Assembly (NCBI RefSeq): GCF_020531965.1
Contig: NZ_JAJAWH010000030.1
Coordinates: 1 to 48,146, forward strand
DNA length: 48,146 nucleotides
Direction of reading: 5' to 3'
Origin: Pseudorhizobium xiangyangii
GTDB lineage: Bacteria; Pseudomonadota; Alphaproteobacteria; Rhizobiales; Rhizobiaceae
A program made the position numbers and the translations under genes. Positions within the stretch are counted from its first letter, which is position 1. Every line of letters begins with the position of its first letter. This document shows, in pieces, positions 7,907 to 15,970 of the stretch. A model generated the notes under the pieces. The model did not search any database, was not told the DNA's origin, and saw nothing but the letters and a program-made list of their open reading frames with translations.

Positions 7907-8743
7907 TTAGTTGGCGTAGCTTGAAGCGAGCGCCCAATCGCGCTGCGCCTTGCTGACTTCGTCGCGCAGGCTCTCCCAAACCCGACCACGATAGGTATTG
8001 AAGGCATCGCTGTTGCGGACATCGAGTTCACGGGGTCGCGACAGATCGATATCGATGATCTCCTTCACTCGCGCCGGACGCGCGGTCATCACGACGACCC
8101 GATCGGCAAGGTAAATGGCTTCGTCGATGGAGTGCGTGACGAAGACTACCGTCGTCTTGATCTGTTCCCAGATGCGAAGCAGCTCGCTCTGCAGGATGTC
8201 CCGTGTCTGGGCATCGAGGGCCGCGAACGGCTCGTCCATGAGAAGGACCTGCGGGTCGGTGGAAAGTGCCCGCGCAATCGCAACCCGCTGCTGCATTCCG
8301 CCGGAAAGCTGTGAGGGAAAGCGATCCTCAAAGCCTTTCAACCCGAAGAGATGGAGGAAGTAGCGCGCTTTCTCGCGTCGCTCCGCGGTTGCCACGCCGC
8401 GAACCTCGAGTGCGTACTCGACGTTCTGCAGGGCCGTCCGCCAGGGAAACAGCGCATATTGCTGGAAGACATAGGCCGTCCTGGCATGTGGCTTCGTCAC
8501 GTGTAGACCATCGATCGTGGCAATGCCGGACGTCGCTTCCGTAAGGCCCGCGATGACATCGAGGAGAACCGACTTGCCGCTGCCGGAGGGCCCGACGACG
8601 GTGATGAACTCGCCGCGGTTGATCGTCAGGTCAACACCGTCCAACACCGCGATCCGGTTGGAAGTGATGCCGTCCACCGTTATGGTCTGGCCGGGCTTGA
8701 GGGTAAATGTCTTGCGCAGTTCGCTAACGGCGATGCGTTCCAT
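7907..8743 (-). CDS. NitT/TauT/Ssu-type ABC ATP-binding protein
   Basis: Cytoplasmic ATPase of the same importer, 278 aa. Walker A GPSGSGKS is at residues 51-58, the Q-loop is in YVFQQYALFPWRTALQNVEYAL (the FPWRT stretch is typical of SsuB/TauB), the signature is LSGGMQQRVAIARAL, Walker B VLLMDEPFAALD, and the H-loop VTHSIDEA. The open frame extends upstream to 8953, but that extension overlaps the ferredoxin gene and is unlike the family; GGAGA precedes the ATG at 8743. Confidence 0.92.
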   Translation of the reverse strand: MERIAVSELRKTFTLKPGQTITVDGITSNRIAVLDGVDLTINRGEFITVVGPSGSGKSVLLDVIAGLTEATSGIATIDGLHVTKPHARTAYVFQQYALFPWRTALQNVEYALEVRGVATAERREKARYFLHLFGLKGFEDRFPSQLSGGMQQRVAIARALSTDPQVLLMDEPFAALDAQTRDILQSELLRIWEQIKTTVVFVTHSIDEAIYLADRVVVMTARPARVKEIIDIDLSRPRELDVRNSDAFNTYRGRVWESLRDEVSKAQRDWALASSYAN

Positions 8744-8760
8744 GGTCCTGTCTCCTTCGC

Positions 8761-9090
8761 TCAGACTTGTGCGACACGGATGTGGCGGGTCGGATCGTTC
8801 TGCGCCCCACCAGCGCGGCCACGGCTCCAACCCAGCGAGCGGGCGTAGACGCCAAAAAGTCCGCGTTGATCGACTTCGGTTTCGGTAATGCCGATGGGCT
8901 GGTGGGCCTGCTCGGCAACGTACAGCGCATCGGTCGGGCAATAGATTTCGCACAGAAAGCAGGTCTGGCAGTCGTCCTGGCGTGCGATGACCGGCAGGCC
9001 ACTCTCGTCGCGATCAAATACGAAGGCCGGACAGATCCGCTCGCAAATGTCGCAACGAATGCAGCGATCCGAGGATATGACTTCAATCAT
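8761..9090 (-). CDS. 2x[4Fe-4S] ferredoxin, AprB-like
   Basis: 109-aa iron-sulfur protein with two complete CxxCxxCxxxCP motifs: Cys 10, 13, 16, 20 and Cys 41, 44, 47, 51, enough for two [4Fe-4S] clusters. The C-terminal half (to 109) is longer than a minimal bacterial ferredoxin. The gene is four bases from the flavoprotein gene, and a flavoprotein next to this type of ferredoxin is the arrangement of adenylylsulfate reductase AprA/AprB. The probable role is electron transfer to or from the flavoprotein. No signal peptide, so cytoplasmic. It need not use adenylylsulfate; the family is broad. Confidence 0.88.
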   Translation of the reverse strand: MIEVISSDRCIRCDICERICPAFVFDRDESGLPVIARQDDCQTCFLCEIYCPTDALYVAEQAHQPIGITETEVDQRGLFGVYARSLGWSRGRAGGAQNDPTRHIRVAQV

Positions 9091-9093
9091 CTC

Positions 9094-10674
9094 TCAAGCC
9101 TCCTGCATTGCGTCGAGAGCCAGTTGCTCACGCACTGCCGTCACCTGGTCCAGACCAGAAACGATGATGCGACTTGTCTCCGCGGCGCGCTCTTCCGGAA
9201 AATCCTTCCTGCGATGCACGCCGCGGCTTTCGGTGCGCAGCAGCGCTGCTGCAACGGTCCAGCGCGCCGTCGCCGTAACGGCAGCCACTTCTCGCGAGCG
9301 CAACCGTGCGATGCCTTTTGACGATGGTGCCGCGTTGAGACCGGCCCATAGCTTTTCAAGCTGCACCCGGCTGGCCTCCAGCGTGTCGCCCGAGCGCCAA
9401 TAGCTCTTCTCTAGTGGTGCAATCTCATCGTGGACGACTTGGGCCGCTTCCGAGAGATCGACCTCGCGCTCGGCCGTGCCGTTCAGGCCTGTCGTCCCAA
9501 GCGCCTGCAATTGCTTGAAATGGCGGCCCTGCCGACGGCGGGCATGCTGTGCTGCCCCGTGCCCGGCCCACCACCCGCTGGCGATTGCCCAGGACGCGTT
9601 TATAGCACCGCCTCCAGAGACACCCCCGGTGACGTTCTCGCGGCTTGCCGCATCACCTGCGACATAGAGGCCTGGAACACCGGTGGCGCAATCGGACGAT
9701 ACGATGCGAATACCGCCAGTTCCTCTGACGGTGCCTTCATATTTGAGCTCAACGCGGAAAAGGTCGTTGAAGGGATTTATGCCCATCCGTTCGTAGGGCT
9801 GAAAGCAGTTGGGCTGCCCCCGCTGCAGCCAGTCCTGCATGGCGGGCTCGGCGTGGTCCAGACGCGCAAAGACCGGGCCGGACAGCAATGCCTTCGCAAC
9901 CTGTCGTTCGCCACCACCGATGCCGTTGGTCACGGGTTCACCATTGGAATCGCGCAGCACCTCGCCGTCTTCGCGGTAGAACGTGGCCCAGCGGAAAGGC
10001 AGGCCCTTGTTCAACGAGGAGCCGTGTGGCGCCAGCGTGTATTTCCCCGTGAACTCCATTCCGGAAAGCGCAGCACCGGCCTCGGCAGCGAACAGATATC
10101 CGTCGCCTGTAAGCCCCGTGCCGCCAAGAATACGCTCGAAAAAAGCGCAGCCGCCGGTGGCGAGTACAACGGCCCTTGCCGTGACCCGAAAGCTCGATCC
10201 GGTACGGCGAACCAGCCCTGCAGCGCCTGCAATCTCATTGTCGGCACCCAGCAGTTCCAGCACCGGGTGATGATCGAGAATGGTCACGCCCGCCTTCTGG
10301 ACCCTCTGGCGGATGAAGCGCATGTAGTCCGGACCACGGAGATTGGCGATGTAAAGGCTGCCGTCCTCCTCGGTTGGAAACGGATATCCCCATTCCACGA
10401 GTTTCTGCAGGTTTTCATAGGCCCGATCGGCGCAACGCAGCATCCATCGGCGGTCGGCAAGACCTGCCGTCCGCTTGAAACGCTGCTCGACGGAAGCGGT
10501 GCGTCCTTCACCGGGTGGGACGCACCACGTGCCCGTATTCGAAGGTGCCGTGGCACCACTCGTTCCATGGTAGCCTTTGTCGGCCAGGACGACGCGAGCC
10601 CCGGCTTCGGCGGCCGAAAGTGCAGCCCAGGCTGCCGCCGGCCCTCCGCCGACGACGAGCACGTCCGCTTCCAT
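9094..10674 (-). CDS. FAD-dependent oxidoreductase, fumarate reductase/AprA-like flavoprotein
   Basis: 526-aa flavoprotein. The N-terminal ADVLVVGGGPAAAWAALSAAEAGARVVLADKG is a Rossmann FAD-binding segment, followed by a GTSGATAPSNTG loop typical of succinate dehydrogenase/fumarate reductase/AprA flavoproteins. VVLATGGCAFFERILGGTGLTGDGY and GLYVAGDAASRENVTGGVSGGGAINAS are the two later FAD-contacting motifs. It probably forms a complex with the adjacent ferredoxin. The ATG at 10674 is preceded by GAGGGG; a GTG at 10719 with GGAGAG upstream would add 15 residues and is also possible. The reaction is unknown; the ABC importer suggests an organosulfur substrate (inference). Confidence 0.87.
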   Translation of the reverse strand: MEADVLVVGGGPAAAWAALSAAEAGARVVLADKGYHGTSGATAPSNTGTWCVPPGEGRTASVEQRFKRTAGLADRRWMLRCADRAYENLQKLVEWGYPFPTEEDGSLYIANLRGPDYMRFIRQRVQKAGVTILDHHPVLELLGADNEIAGAAGLVRRTGSSFRVTARAVVLATGGCAFFERILGGTGLTGDGYLFAAEAGAALSGMEFTGKYTLAPHGSSLNKGLPFRWATFYREDGEVLRDSNGEPVTNGIGGGERQVAKALLSGPVFARLDHAEPAMQDWLQRGQPNCFQPYERMGINPFNDLFRVELKYEGTVRGTGGIRIVSSDCATGVPGLYVAGDAASRENVTGGVSGGGAINASWAIASGWWAGHGAAQHARRRQGRHFKQLQALGTTGLNGTAEREVDLSEAAQVVHDEIAPLEKSYWRSGDTLEASRVQLEKLWAGLNAAPSSKGIARLRSREVAAVTATARWTVAAALLRTESRGVHRRKDFPEERAAETSRIIVSGLDQVTAVREQLALDAMQEA

Positions 10675-10790
10675 GACACGCCCCTCAATTACGGGCTGCT
10701 CTTTACGACGCGATGCCACGATCTTTCACTCTCCGGTGATGCGTTTGAATGACGCTGGCTCTGGGTGAACCAGGGCTGTCAGCCTGACCG

Positions 10791-11378
10791 TCAGGCCGCG
10801 GTCGAGAACCAGGATGGTTCGTTCCCTGCCGTCCACTTGATGTTGCACCCGATCGACGGAAGCTGGGCGCTTGCTACATCCTGACCAGCCAGGACCGCAT
10901 CGACTGCTGCGCGCAGGTCGGCACCGGTCACCGGCTTGCCGTTGCCAGGCCGGGCGTCATCGAATTGGCCGTGATAGGCCAGACGGCGCTCCCGGTCGTA
11001 CAGGAAGAAATCCGGTGTACACGCCGCGCCGTAAGCTTTCGCAGCGGACTGCGAGGCGTCCTTCAAATAGGGGAAGTGGTAGCCGTGGGCCTTCGCTTCC
11101 TCTCCGTTGCGCTGCAGAGTTTCTTCAGGGTGCGCCGCCGCGTCGTTGCTGTTGATCGCGATGACGGCCAATCCCTTGCCTGCAAACTCGTCGGCAAACC
11201 TGGCGAGCTCTTCGCGTAGCAGGACGACGAAGGGGCACCGATTCGAGATAAAGGCGACGAGCAATGCTGGCTGCTCGGAGAAGCTTGAGAGCGTGAAAAT
11301 ATTTCCGTCGGCATCGGGCAGTGCGAAATCGGAAGCAGAGGTGCCGAGTGCGATTTCGTTGGATTCGGTTTTGGGCAT
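10791..11378 (-). CDS. Redoxin-domain (peroxiredoxin/thioredoxin-like) protein
   Basis: 195-aa cytoplasmic protein of the AhpC/TSA-redoxin superfamily. The start ALGTSASDFALPDADGNIFTL is the usual redoxin opening, and NRCPFVV places a single Cys at residue 48 where TlpA-like proteins have CxxC, so the second active-site Cys is missing. YGAACTPDFFLYD contains the cis-proline region. It is the first gene of the minus-strand operon and shares it with the AprBA-like pair. Possible roles are peroxide reduction or handling of a sulfur intermediate. The ATG at 11378 has GGAG 8 bases upstream; a TTG 18 bases further up is out of place. Confidence 0.85.
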   Translation of the reverse strand: MPKTESNEIALGTSASDFALPDADGNIFTLSSFSEQPALLVAFISNRCPFVVLLREELARFADEFAGKGLAVIAINSNDAAAHPEETLQRNGEEAKAHGYHFPYLKDASQSAAKAYGAACTPDFFLYDRERRLAYHGQFDDARPGNGKPVTGADLRAAVDAVLAGQDVASAQLPSIGCNIKWTAGNEPSWFSTAA

Positions 11379-11402
11379 GATTTTCTCCTGCTGCAAGAAC
11401 CG

Positions 11403-11438
11403 ATCTATAAGGCGATATAATCCATAGTTTTTATAGAT
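11403..11438 (-). promoter_or_regulatory. AT-rich inverted repeat upstream of the redoxin-flavoprotein operon
   Basis: ATCTATAA (11403-11410) and TTATAGAT (11431-11438) form a perfect 8-bp inverted repeat with a 20-base spacer, in a strongly AT-rich stretch (about 11400-11460) just upstream of the first gene. This is where the promoter and an operator (for example for a LysR or similar regulator) would be. The 11439-11736 remainder also carries the promoter of the divergent acetamidase gene; no gene is credible there. Confidence 0.45.
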
Positions 11439-11736
11439 AATATGTTTTGTATTTGTGCCTGTGAGTAGATTTCGTTGTCATAAATTTCGAGAATTGGCAG
11501 CGGTTCTTTCCTCGCGGCCATGGGGCATACCGCATATGCCCGCTTGATCTGAGGTCTGCTGACTTGTGCGGCAATGCCGCTGGCTGAGGTCAGAACGGAC
11601 GCTGGCCTCCAATAGGTTTCTGTCATAGCATCGCAGGACTTGCAGCAATCCGCTTTGGCACCACGAGGAGTGGTGGCACCAAATCCGCACATACTCACGC
11701 CATCACTGGCATGCGATATTCATCCGGAGCAGCGAT

Positions 11737-13059
11737 ATGAACAAGGCAACTTCTATCTCGTCCGCGCCTCAGCGCAGCATTGTCGTCCAGGGTTTTACCA
11801 ACAGCCTGCTTGATCCAAACGCTCCGATGCTGGGGCCGGTCGAAAACGGTGGTACGATCATTGCCAATACCGCTCCCGGCTGCTGGGGACCGATGATCAC
11901 GCCGCGTTTGCGCGGCGGTCACGAGGTCACACAGCCAGTCTTCGTGGATGGTGCCAAGCCCGGAGACGGAATTGCCATACGCATCCGCGACATCACGGTA
12001 ACTTCGCTCGCCACTGCTTCCGGCCACGACTCTTCGCCGGAGGGCTTCTGCCTCGGGGATCCCTATGTCGCGGCACGCTGCCCCACCTGCGATGAGATCT
12101 GGCCAGAGACGCATTTGGAAGGGATTGGTCAGGATGCGGTGAAGTGCAATAAATGCGGCAATGCGGTCAAACCGTTCGAAATCGTTCACGGCTATACCGT
12201 GGTTTTCGACGAGACGCGTCGCGTCGGTGTCACCGTTCCGAAAGCGGCAGCTGAAACGATAGCACGCGACGCCCATCACTATGCCGCCCTGCCGGATGAA
12301 TCCGTGCAGCATCCGATTTTGGCGTTCGCCCCCTCTGACATGCCGGGGGTCATCGTGCGCATGCGGCCCTTCCTGGGCCAACTGGGAACGACACCTTCGC
12401 ACCCCATGCCAGATTCACACAATGCCGGCGACTTCGGCGCCTTTCTTGTCGGCGCACCGCATGCCTATGCCATCACGGCCGAACAGCTTGCCGAGCACAA
12501 GACGGACGGCCACATGGACATCGATGCGGTGCGGCCGGGGGCAATCCTGATCGCACCGGTGAAGGTAAAGGGTGCAGGGGTTTATATGGGGGACATGCAT
12601 GCCGCCCAGGGTGACGGTGAGATCGCCGGTCACACAATGGACGTCGCCGGAAGCGTGACCCTTCAGGTCGAGGTCGTGAAAAACTATCCGATAGACGGCC
12701 CCGTGCTGTTTCCCCTGCTGGAGGACCTGCCGCCGCTTGCCCGGCCCTTCACCGCCGATGAGCGCACGCGCGCCGCACGCTTGGCCCATACCTGGGGCAT
12801 GGATACTCTTGAAGAACTTGCCCCCATCTCGGTTGTCGGTACGGCCGCCAACATGAACGCCGCAATCGAGAACGGGCTTGAGAGGGCCGCCAAGCTACTT
12901 GGATTGACGGTTCCCGAGGTGCGCAACCGGGCCACGGTGAACGGTGCGATCGAGATCGGCCGCGCGCCCGGTGTCATCCAGGTGACGTTCCTTGCGCCAC
13001 TGAGCCGGCTCGATGCGGTTGGTCTGGGTGACTATGCCCGGGAGCAGTACGGTTTATGA
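11737..13059 (+). CDS. Acetamidase/formamidase family protein
   Basis: 440-aa cytoplasmic amide hydrolase of the FmdA/AmdA family, which releases ammonia from formamide or acetamide. The segment VENGGTIIANTAPGCWGPMITP is typical of the family, as is the late VKVKGAGVYMGDMHAAQGDGEIAGHTMDVAG block around residues 284-310, which contains conserved acidic and His residues of the active site. Residues 110-140 hold CPTC and CNKC pairs, which could bind zinc; this insert is found in some members. The gene stands alone, divergent from the redoxin operon. Formamide would give formate, a one-carbon compound, which would suit this genome, but specificity cannot be read. Confidence 0.88.
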   Translation: MNKATSISSAPQRSIVVQGFTNSLLDPNAPMLGPVENGGTIIANTAPGCWGPMITPRLRGGHEVTQPVFVDGAKPGDGIAIRIRDITVTSLATASGHDSSPEGFCLGDPYVAARCPTCDEIWPETHLEGIGQDAVKCNKCGNAVKPFEIVHGYTVVFDETRRVGVTVPKAAAETIARDAHHYAALPDESVQHPILAFAPSDMPGVIVRMRPFLGQLGTTPSHPMPDSHNAGDFGAFLVGAPHAYAITAEQLAEHKTDGHMDIDAVRPGAILIAPVKVKGAGVYMGDMHAAQGDGEIAGHTMDVAGSVTLQVEVVKNYPIDGPVLFPLLEDLPPLARPFTADERTRAARLAHTWGMDTLEELAPISVVGTAANMNAAIENGLERAAKLLGLTVPEVRNRATVNGAIEIGRAPGVIQVTFLAPLSRLDAVGLGDYAREQYGL

Positions 13060-13460
13060 AGGCTGGTACCTGATCCGCGGGAACTGTTCTTCCTTCTGGG
13101 CGACTGGCCTCGATACATCCTCGGGCAAGGATGAGAACGTTGTGAACTCGTCGTGCGCCAATACCGGTGCCGCGCGGAGGTTCCTGCCGTCGGGAAAAGC
13201 CGGTCTCGCCGGAGTGTAGGCTATTGCGAGTAGTGCTGCGCGCGATGGAAGGCAAGCAACTCGCGCAGACAATCGCGATATGTTTGACAAACGCCTGTGA
13301 ATGGCCGACAACCCGTCCATGTCACCGTTTTGGTCCATTCAATCAACTGACTACAAGGCTAGCTGTAAAATCGGCTAATTGCCTGGCGCCCCTACCTGCG
13401 AAAGCAAGAGCGGTGCCAGGCCAGCTTCCAGCTACTTCCCCTTATCTATGCAAGTTTCGA

Positions 13461-13486
13461 GCGCACTCGGTATGGTGCGCGCTTTT
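13461..13486 (+). terminator. Short hairpin with T run in the 13060-13515 gap
   Basis: GCGCAC (13461-13466) pairs with GTGCGC (13475-13480), followed by GC and TTTT (13483-13486). It could end a transcript from the acetamidase gene or be part of the leader of the next small ORF. The rest of 13060-13515 holds no ORF with a convincing ribosome site or domain. Confidence 0.4.
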
Positions 13487-13515
13487 GCTTGCGCGTCTAA
13501 GATTGGATTACCAAC

Positions 13516-13722
13516 ATGACCTTCAGATGCAGTTGCACATTCCCCATCAGCGGCCCGAACAAGCTGCCTCGTTTCAAGAAGTGGGCGGCGGCCAACGTCC
13601 CCGAGATCCTGTTCAGCCTACCTCCGCAAGTGCCGGTAAAAAGCGAAGCACTAACGGTACGCGTCCGATCGGTGGAAGATCGCCGCATTCTTTTGGCTCG
13701 GCTTGATGGCGTGAAACTATAG
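13516..13722 (+). CDS. Hypothetical 68-aa protein
   Basis: Small ORF beginning MTFRCSCTFPISGPN and ending LLARLDGVKL. It is rather basic, with no signal peptide or membrane segment. The composition looks protein-like, and a perfect 9-bp hairpin lies 11 bases after its stop, as expected for a single-gene transcript. The ribosome site is weak (only GGA about 8 bases upstream). I do not recognise a family. It sits between unrelated genes, so no function is inferred. Confidence 0.4.
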   Translation: MTFRCSCTFPISGPNKLPRFKKWAAANVPEILFSLPPQVPVKSEALTVRVRSVEDRRILLARLDGVKL

Positions 13723-13732
13723 CCGAAATATC

Positions 13733-13756
13733 GGATGGCGGCTTAGTCCGCCATCC
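13733..13756 (+). terminator. Hairpin after the 68-aa ORF
   Basis: GGATGGCGG (13733-13741) pairs perfectly with CCGCCATCC (13748-13756) around a 6-base loop; only ATTCC follows, so the T tract is poor. Its place directly after a stop codon and before the DMT gene favours a terminator. Confidence 0.55.
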
Positions 13757-13789
13757 ATTCCCAAGGCGATTTCTTCTGCGGAGCATGTG

Positions 13790-14686
13790 ATGGCGACGGA
13801 CAAACTACTCACTGGTGCGAGGCAGCGGACAGCGTTTGGCCATGGGCTAATCTGGATGGCGCTCAGCATGGCCTCCTTCATCGGCATGGCTGTGGGGTCG
13901 CGGGAACTGGCAGCGACGTTGTCGATCCGTCAGGTCCTGTTTTTTCGTGCACTGGTCGGTCTTGCGGTGATCCTGGTCGTGGGACGGTCTCTGCTGCCAG
14001 AGATCCGGCAGAAAAAGCTCGTCCGTCTACACGTCTTGCGCAACACGGTCCATTTTGCCGCGCAATACTTCTGGACCATCGGCATAGTCCTTCTGCCGTT
14101 GGCCTCGGTGTTCGCGCTGGAATTCACCATGCCAATCTGGGTCGCTTTCTTTGCGTGGATGTTTCTGAAGGAGCGTCTGACGGGGCCGCGGATACTGGCC
14201 ACCCTGGGTGGTTTCATCGGCGTCCTGGTGGTCGTGCGGCCCGGGTTTGGAATGGTCGACCCGGCTGCGGCATTGGTCCTGATCGCGGCCGCGGGCTACG
14301 GCCTGTCGCTGATTTTCGTGAAGCAGCTGACAAGACAGTGTTCGCCAGGGGTCATCGTCGTATGGATGATCCTGATCCAGTTGCCGCTGGGTTTCCTGGC
14401 CGCAATAACCGACTGGCGAGAGGTCCATTTCACGGATGTGCCCTGGATGCTCCTGGCGGGCATAGGTGCACTGAGCGCTCACTACTGCCAAGCGCAGGCA
14501 CTGAAGAGGCTCGAGGCGTCGGTCGTCATGCCGATTGATTTCCTCCGCGTGCCAATGGCAGCCCTGGTAGGGTATTATATCTACGGAGAGGGTATCGATC
14601 TCTGGGTGGTGGTCGGGGGCGGCATCATCCTGGCATCGAACTTTCAGGCAATGATGTCGGAGCGTAGCAGGCCTCAGCCTGCGTAG
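13790..14686 (+). CDS. DMT-superfamily (EamA) permease
   Basis: Inner-membrane protein of 298 aa with about ten hydrophobic segments in two EamA repeats (about residues 18-145 and 155-290), the RhaT/YdcZ type that usually exports metabolites or amino acids. FALEFTMPIWVAFFAWMFLKERLTGPR is the typical end of the first repeat, with the conserved Pro and the Glu-Arg loop. The ATG at 13790 has GGAG 6 bases upstream; a GTG at 13787 is directly adjacent and would add one residue. It is a lone gene, and the substrate is unknown. Confidence 0.88.
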   Translation: MATDKLLTGARQRTAFGHGLIWMALSMASFIGMAVGSRELAATLSIRQVLFFRALVGLAVILVVGRSLLPEIRQKKLVRLHVLRNTVHFAAQYFWTIGIVLLPLASVFALEFTMPIWVAFFAWMFLKERLTGPRILATLGGFIGVLVVVRPGFGMVDPAAALVLIAAAGYGLSLIFVKQLTRQCSPGVIVVWMILIQLPLGFLAAITDWREVHFTDVPWMLLAGIGALSAHYCQAQALKRLEASVVMPIDFLRVPMAALVGYYIYGEGIDLWVVVGGGIILASNFQAMMSERSRPQPA

Positions 14687-14779
14687 TTCGGTACGATCCC
14701 TGGATAGATGGTCGTTTGACGGGATGATGAACCCCAACGCTTGGCTCGGTCCGCTGGAAGCATGCCGGAGGAACGGCAT

Positions 14780-14875
14780 ATGCTTGCAAAAAACACTTTA
14801 AGTGATATCCGAACGCTCAGATCATATGCCACACAGGCTTTTGTCCATTTGGTGACGCAGTCATGCTCGACTTGA
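14780..14875 (+). CDS. Candidate 31-residue peptide ORF (weak)
   Basis: In the 14687-15067 gap, a short ORF starts MLAKNTLSDIRTL and ends QSCST. GGAGG lies 8 bases upstream of its ATG, and that ribosome site sits in the loop of a small hairpin (ATGCCG / CGGCAT). No family is recognised and there is no other support, so it may be chance. The same gap has an inverted repeat CCCGAACG (14923-14930) / CGTTCGGG (14948-14955) ahead of the pseudouridine synthase gene. Confidence 0.15.
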   Translation: MLAKNTLSDIRTLRSYATQAFVHLVTQSCST

Positions 14876-15067
14876 AAAACAACGATAGCGGTCGACCGCA
14901 TCCTTTGAAAATCACCATCTAGCCCGAACGTGCGCAAATCCTGGTGGCGTTCGGGGCTACCAGGAAAATCTCCCGACTTATTGCAGCCTCCCTGGAGGCC
15001 TTCGCTCCTGTCTCTTCATGGGCCAGCGCAGCGAGCGTTCCTGTGGAGCGATGACTGGTAACTCCGA

Positions 15068-15820
15068 ATGCCAAAAGACGCAGTGTCCCACACCAAAAAA
15101 GTCACCCTGCAAAGAGCTTTCTCTAAGCTGGGTATTTCGTCCCGCACTCAAGCAGAGCAACTTGTTAAAGAGGGGAGGGTGCAGATCAATGGAAGGCTGG
15201 CCACAAATCCATCGGTATGGGTGGACATCGATAGTGATCGTCTAACTCTGGATGGCAAACTTTTGGAGGGACGACATCAAGTCTACCTGGCGCTCAACAA
15301 GCCACGCGGCTTGGTGACGACGCGGCACGACCCAGAAGGCCGTCCAACGGTCTTTGACTGTTTACGGAGTGTCGATCTCCCATTTGTGGCACCAGTTGGT
15401 CGTCTGGATAAGGCCAGCGAGGGACTACTGCTCTTCACCAACGACACGGTGCTAGCTCAGCGGCTGCTGGAGCCGTCGCTGAGTATCAGGAAGACGTATC
15501 ACGTCCAGGTCAACGGAATGCCGACCGAACATGCCTTGAGGAGATTGGCCAACGGTGTCGCGTGTGGAGGAGCCCATCTGGCTGCCAAATCGGTTCGAGT
15601 TATCCGACGCGGCGAGAAGAATTGCTGGTTGGAAGTTGAACTCACCGAAGGCAAAAACCGTCAAATACGAAGGATGATGGAAGAAGTCGATCTGCTTTGC
15701 CTACGTCTTGTTCGAGTGGCAATCCATGACTTGGTTCTTGGTGATCTTCCGAAGGGACATCATCGCCATCTCACGGAGTTTGAAATTCAGTCGCTTCGCG
15801 CTGGAGCGGGGCTGCCGTAG
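15068..15820 (+). CDS. RsuA/RluB/RluE-family pseudouridine synthase
   Basis: 250-aa cytoplasmic enzyme that isomerises a specific uridine in rRNA. An N-terminal S4 RNA-binding domain (TLQRAFSKLGISSRTQAEQLVKEGRVQING, about residues 13-42) is followed by the catalytic domain with GRLDKASEGLLLFTND; the catalytic Asp is residue 114. KTYHVQVNG and EGKNRQIRRMM are the other two conserved motifs. Length matches the family. The exact rRNA site (16S or 23S) is not clear; the lack of the long basic tail of RluB of many alphaproteobacteria leaves RsuA/RluE-like roles open. Confidence 0.9.
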   Translation: MPKDAVSHTKKVTLQRAFSKLGISSRTQAEQLVKEGRVQINGRLATNPSVWVDIDSDRLTLDGKLLEGRHQVYLALNKPRGLVTTRHDPEGRPTVFDCLRSVDLPFVAPVGRLDKASEGLLLFTNDTVLAQRLLEPSLSIRKTYHVQVNGMPTEHALRRLANGVACGGAHLAAKSVRVIRRGEKNCWLEVELTEGKNRQIRRMMEEVDLLCLRLVRVAIHDLVLGDLPKGHHRHLTEFEIQSLRAGAGLP

Positions 15821-15970
15821 CGTTCGGTCACCACAACGACTTCATTGCCAGGAGCGGGCTGGGAACCTTGAATGCCGGGCTTGGGGCAGATCCAGGTGAC
15901 GCTTTCACCGCAAGCGGCGCTTAGAGCCGGCCCGTGCCAAAACCACCACTTCCATCAGGATTTCGTCCCC

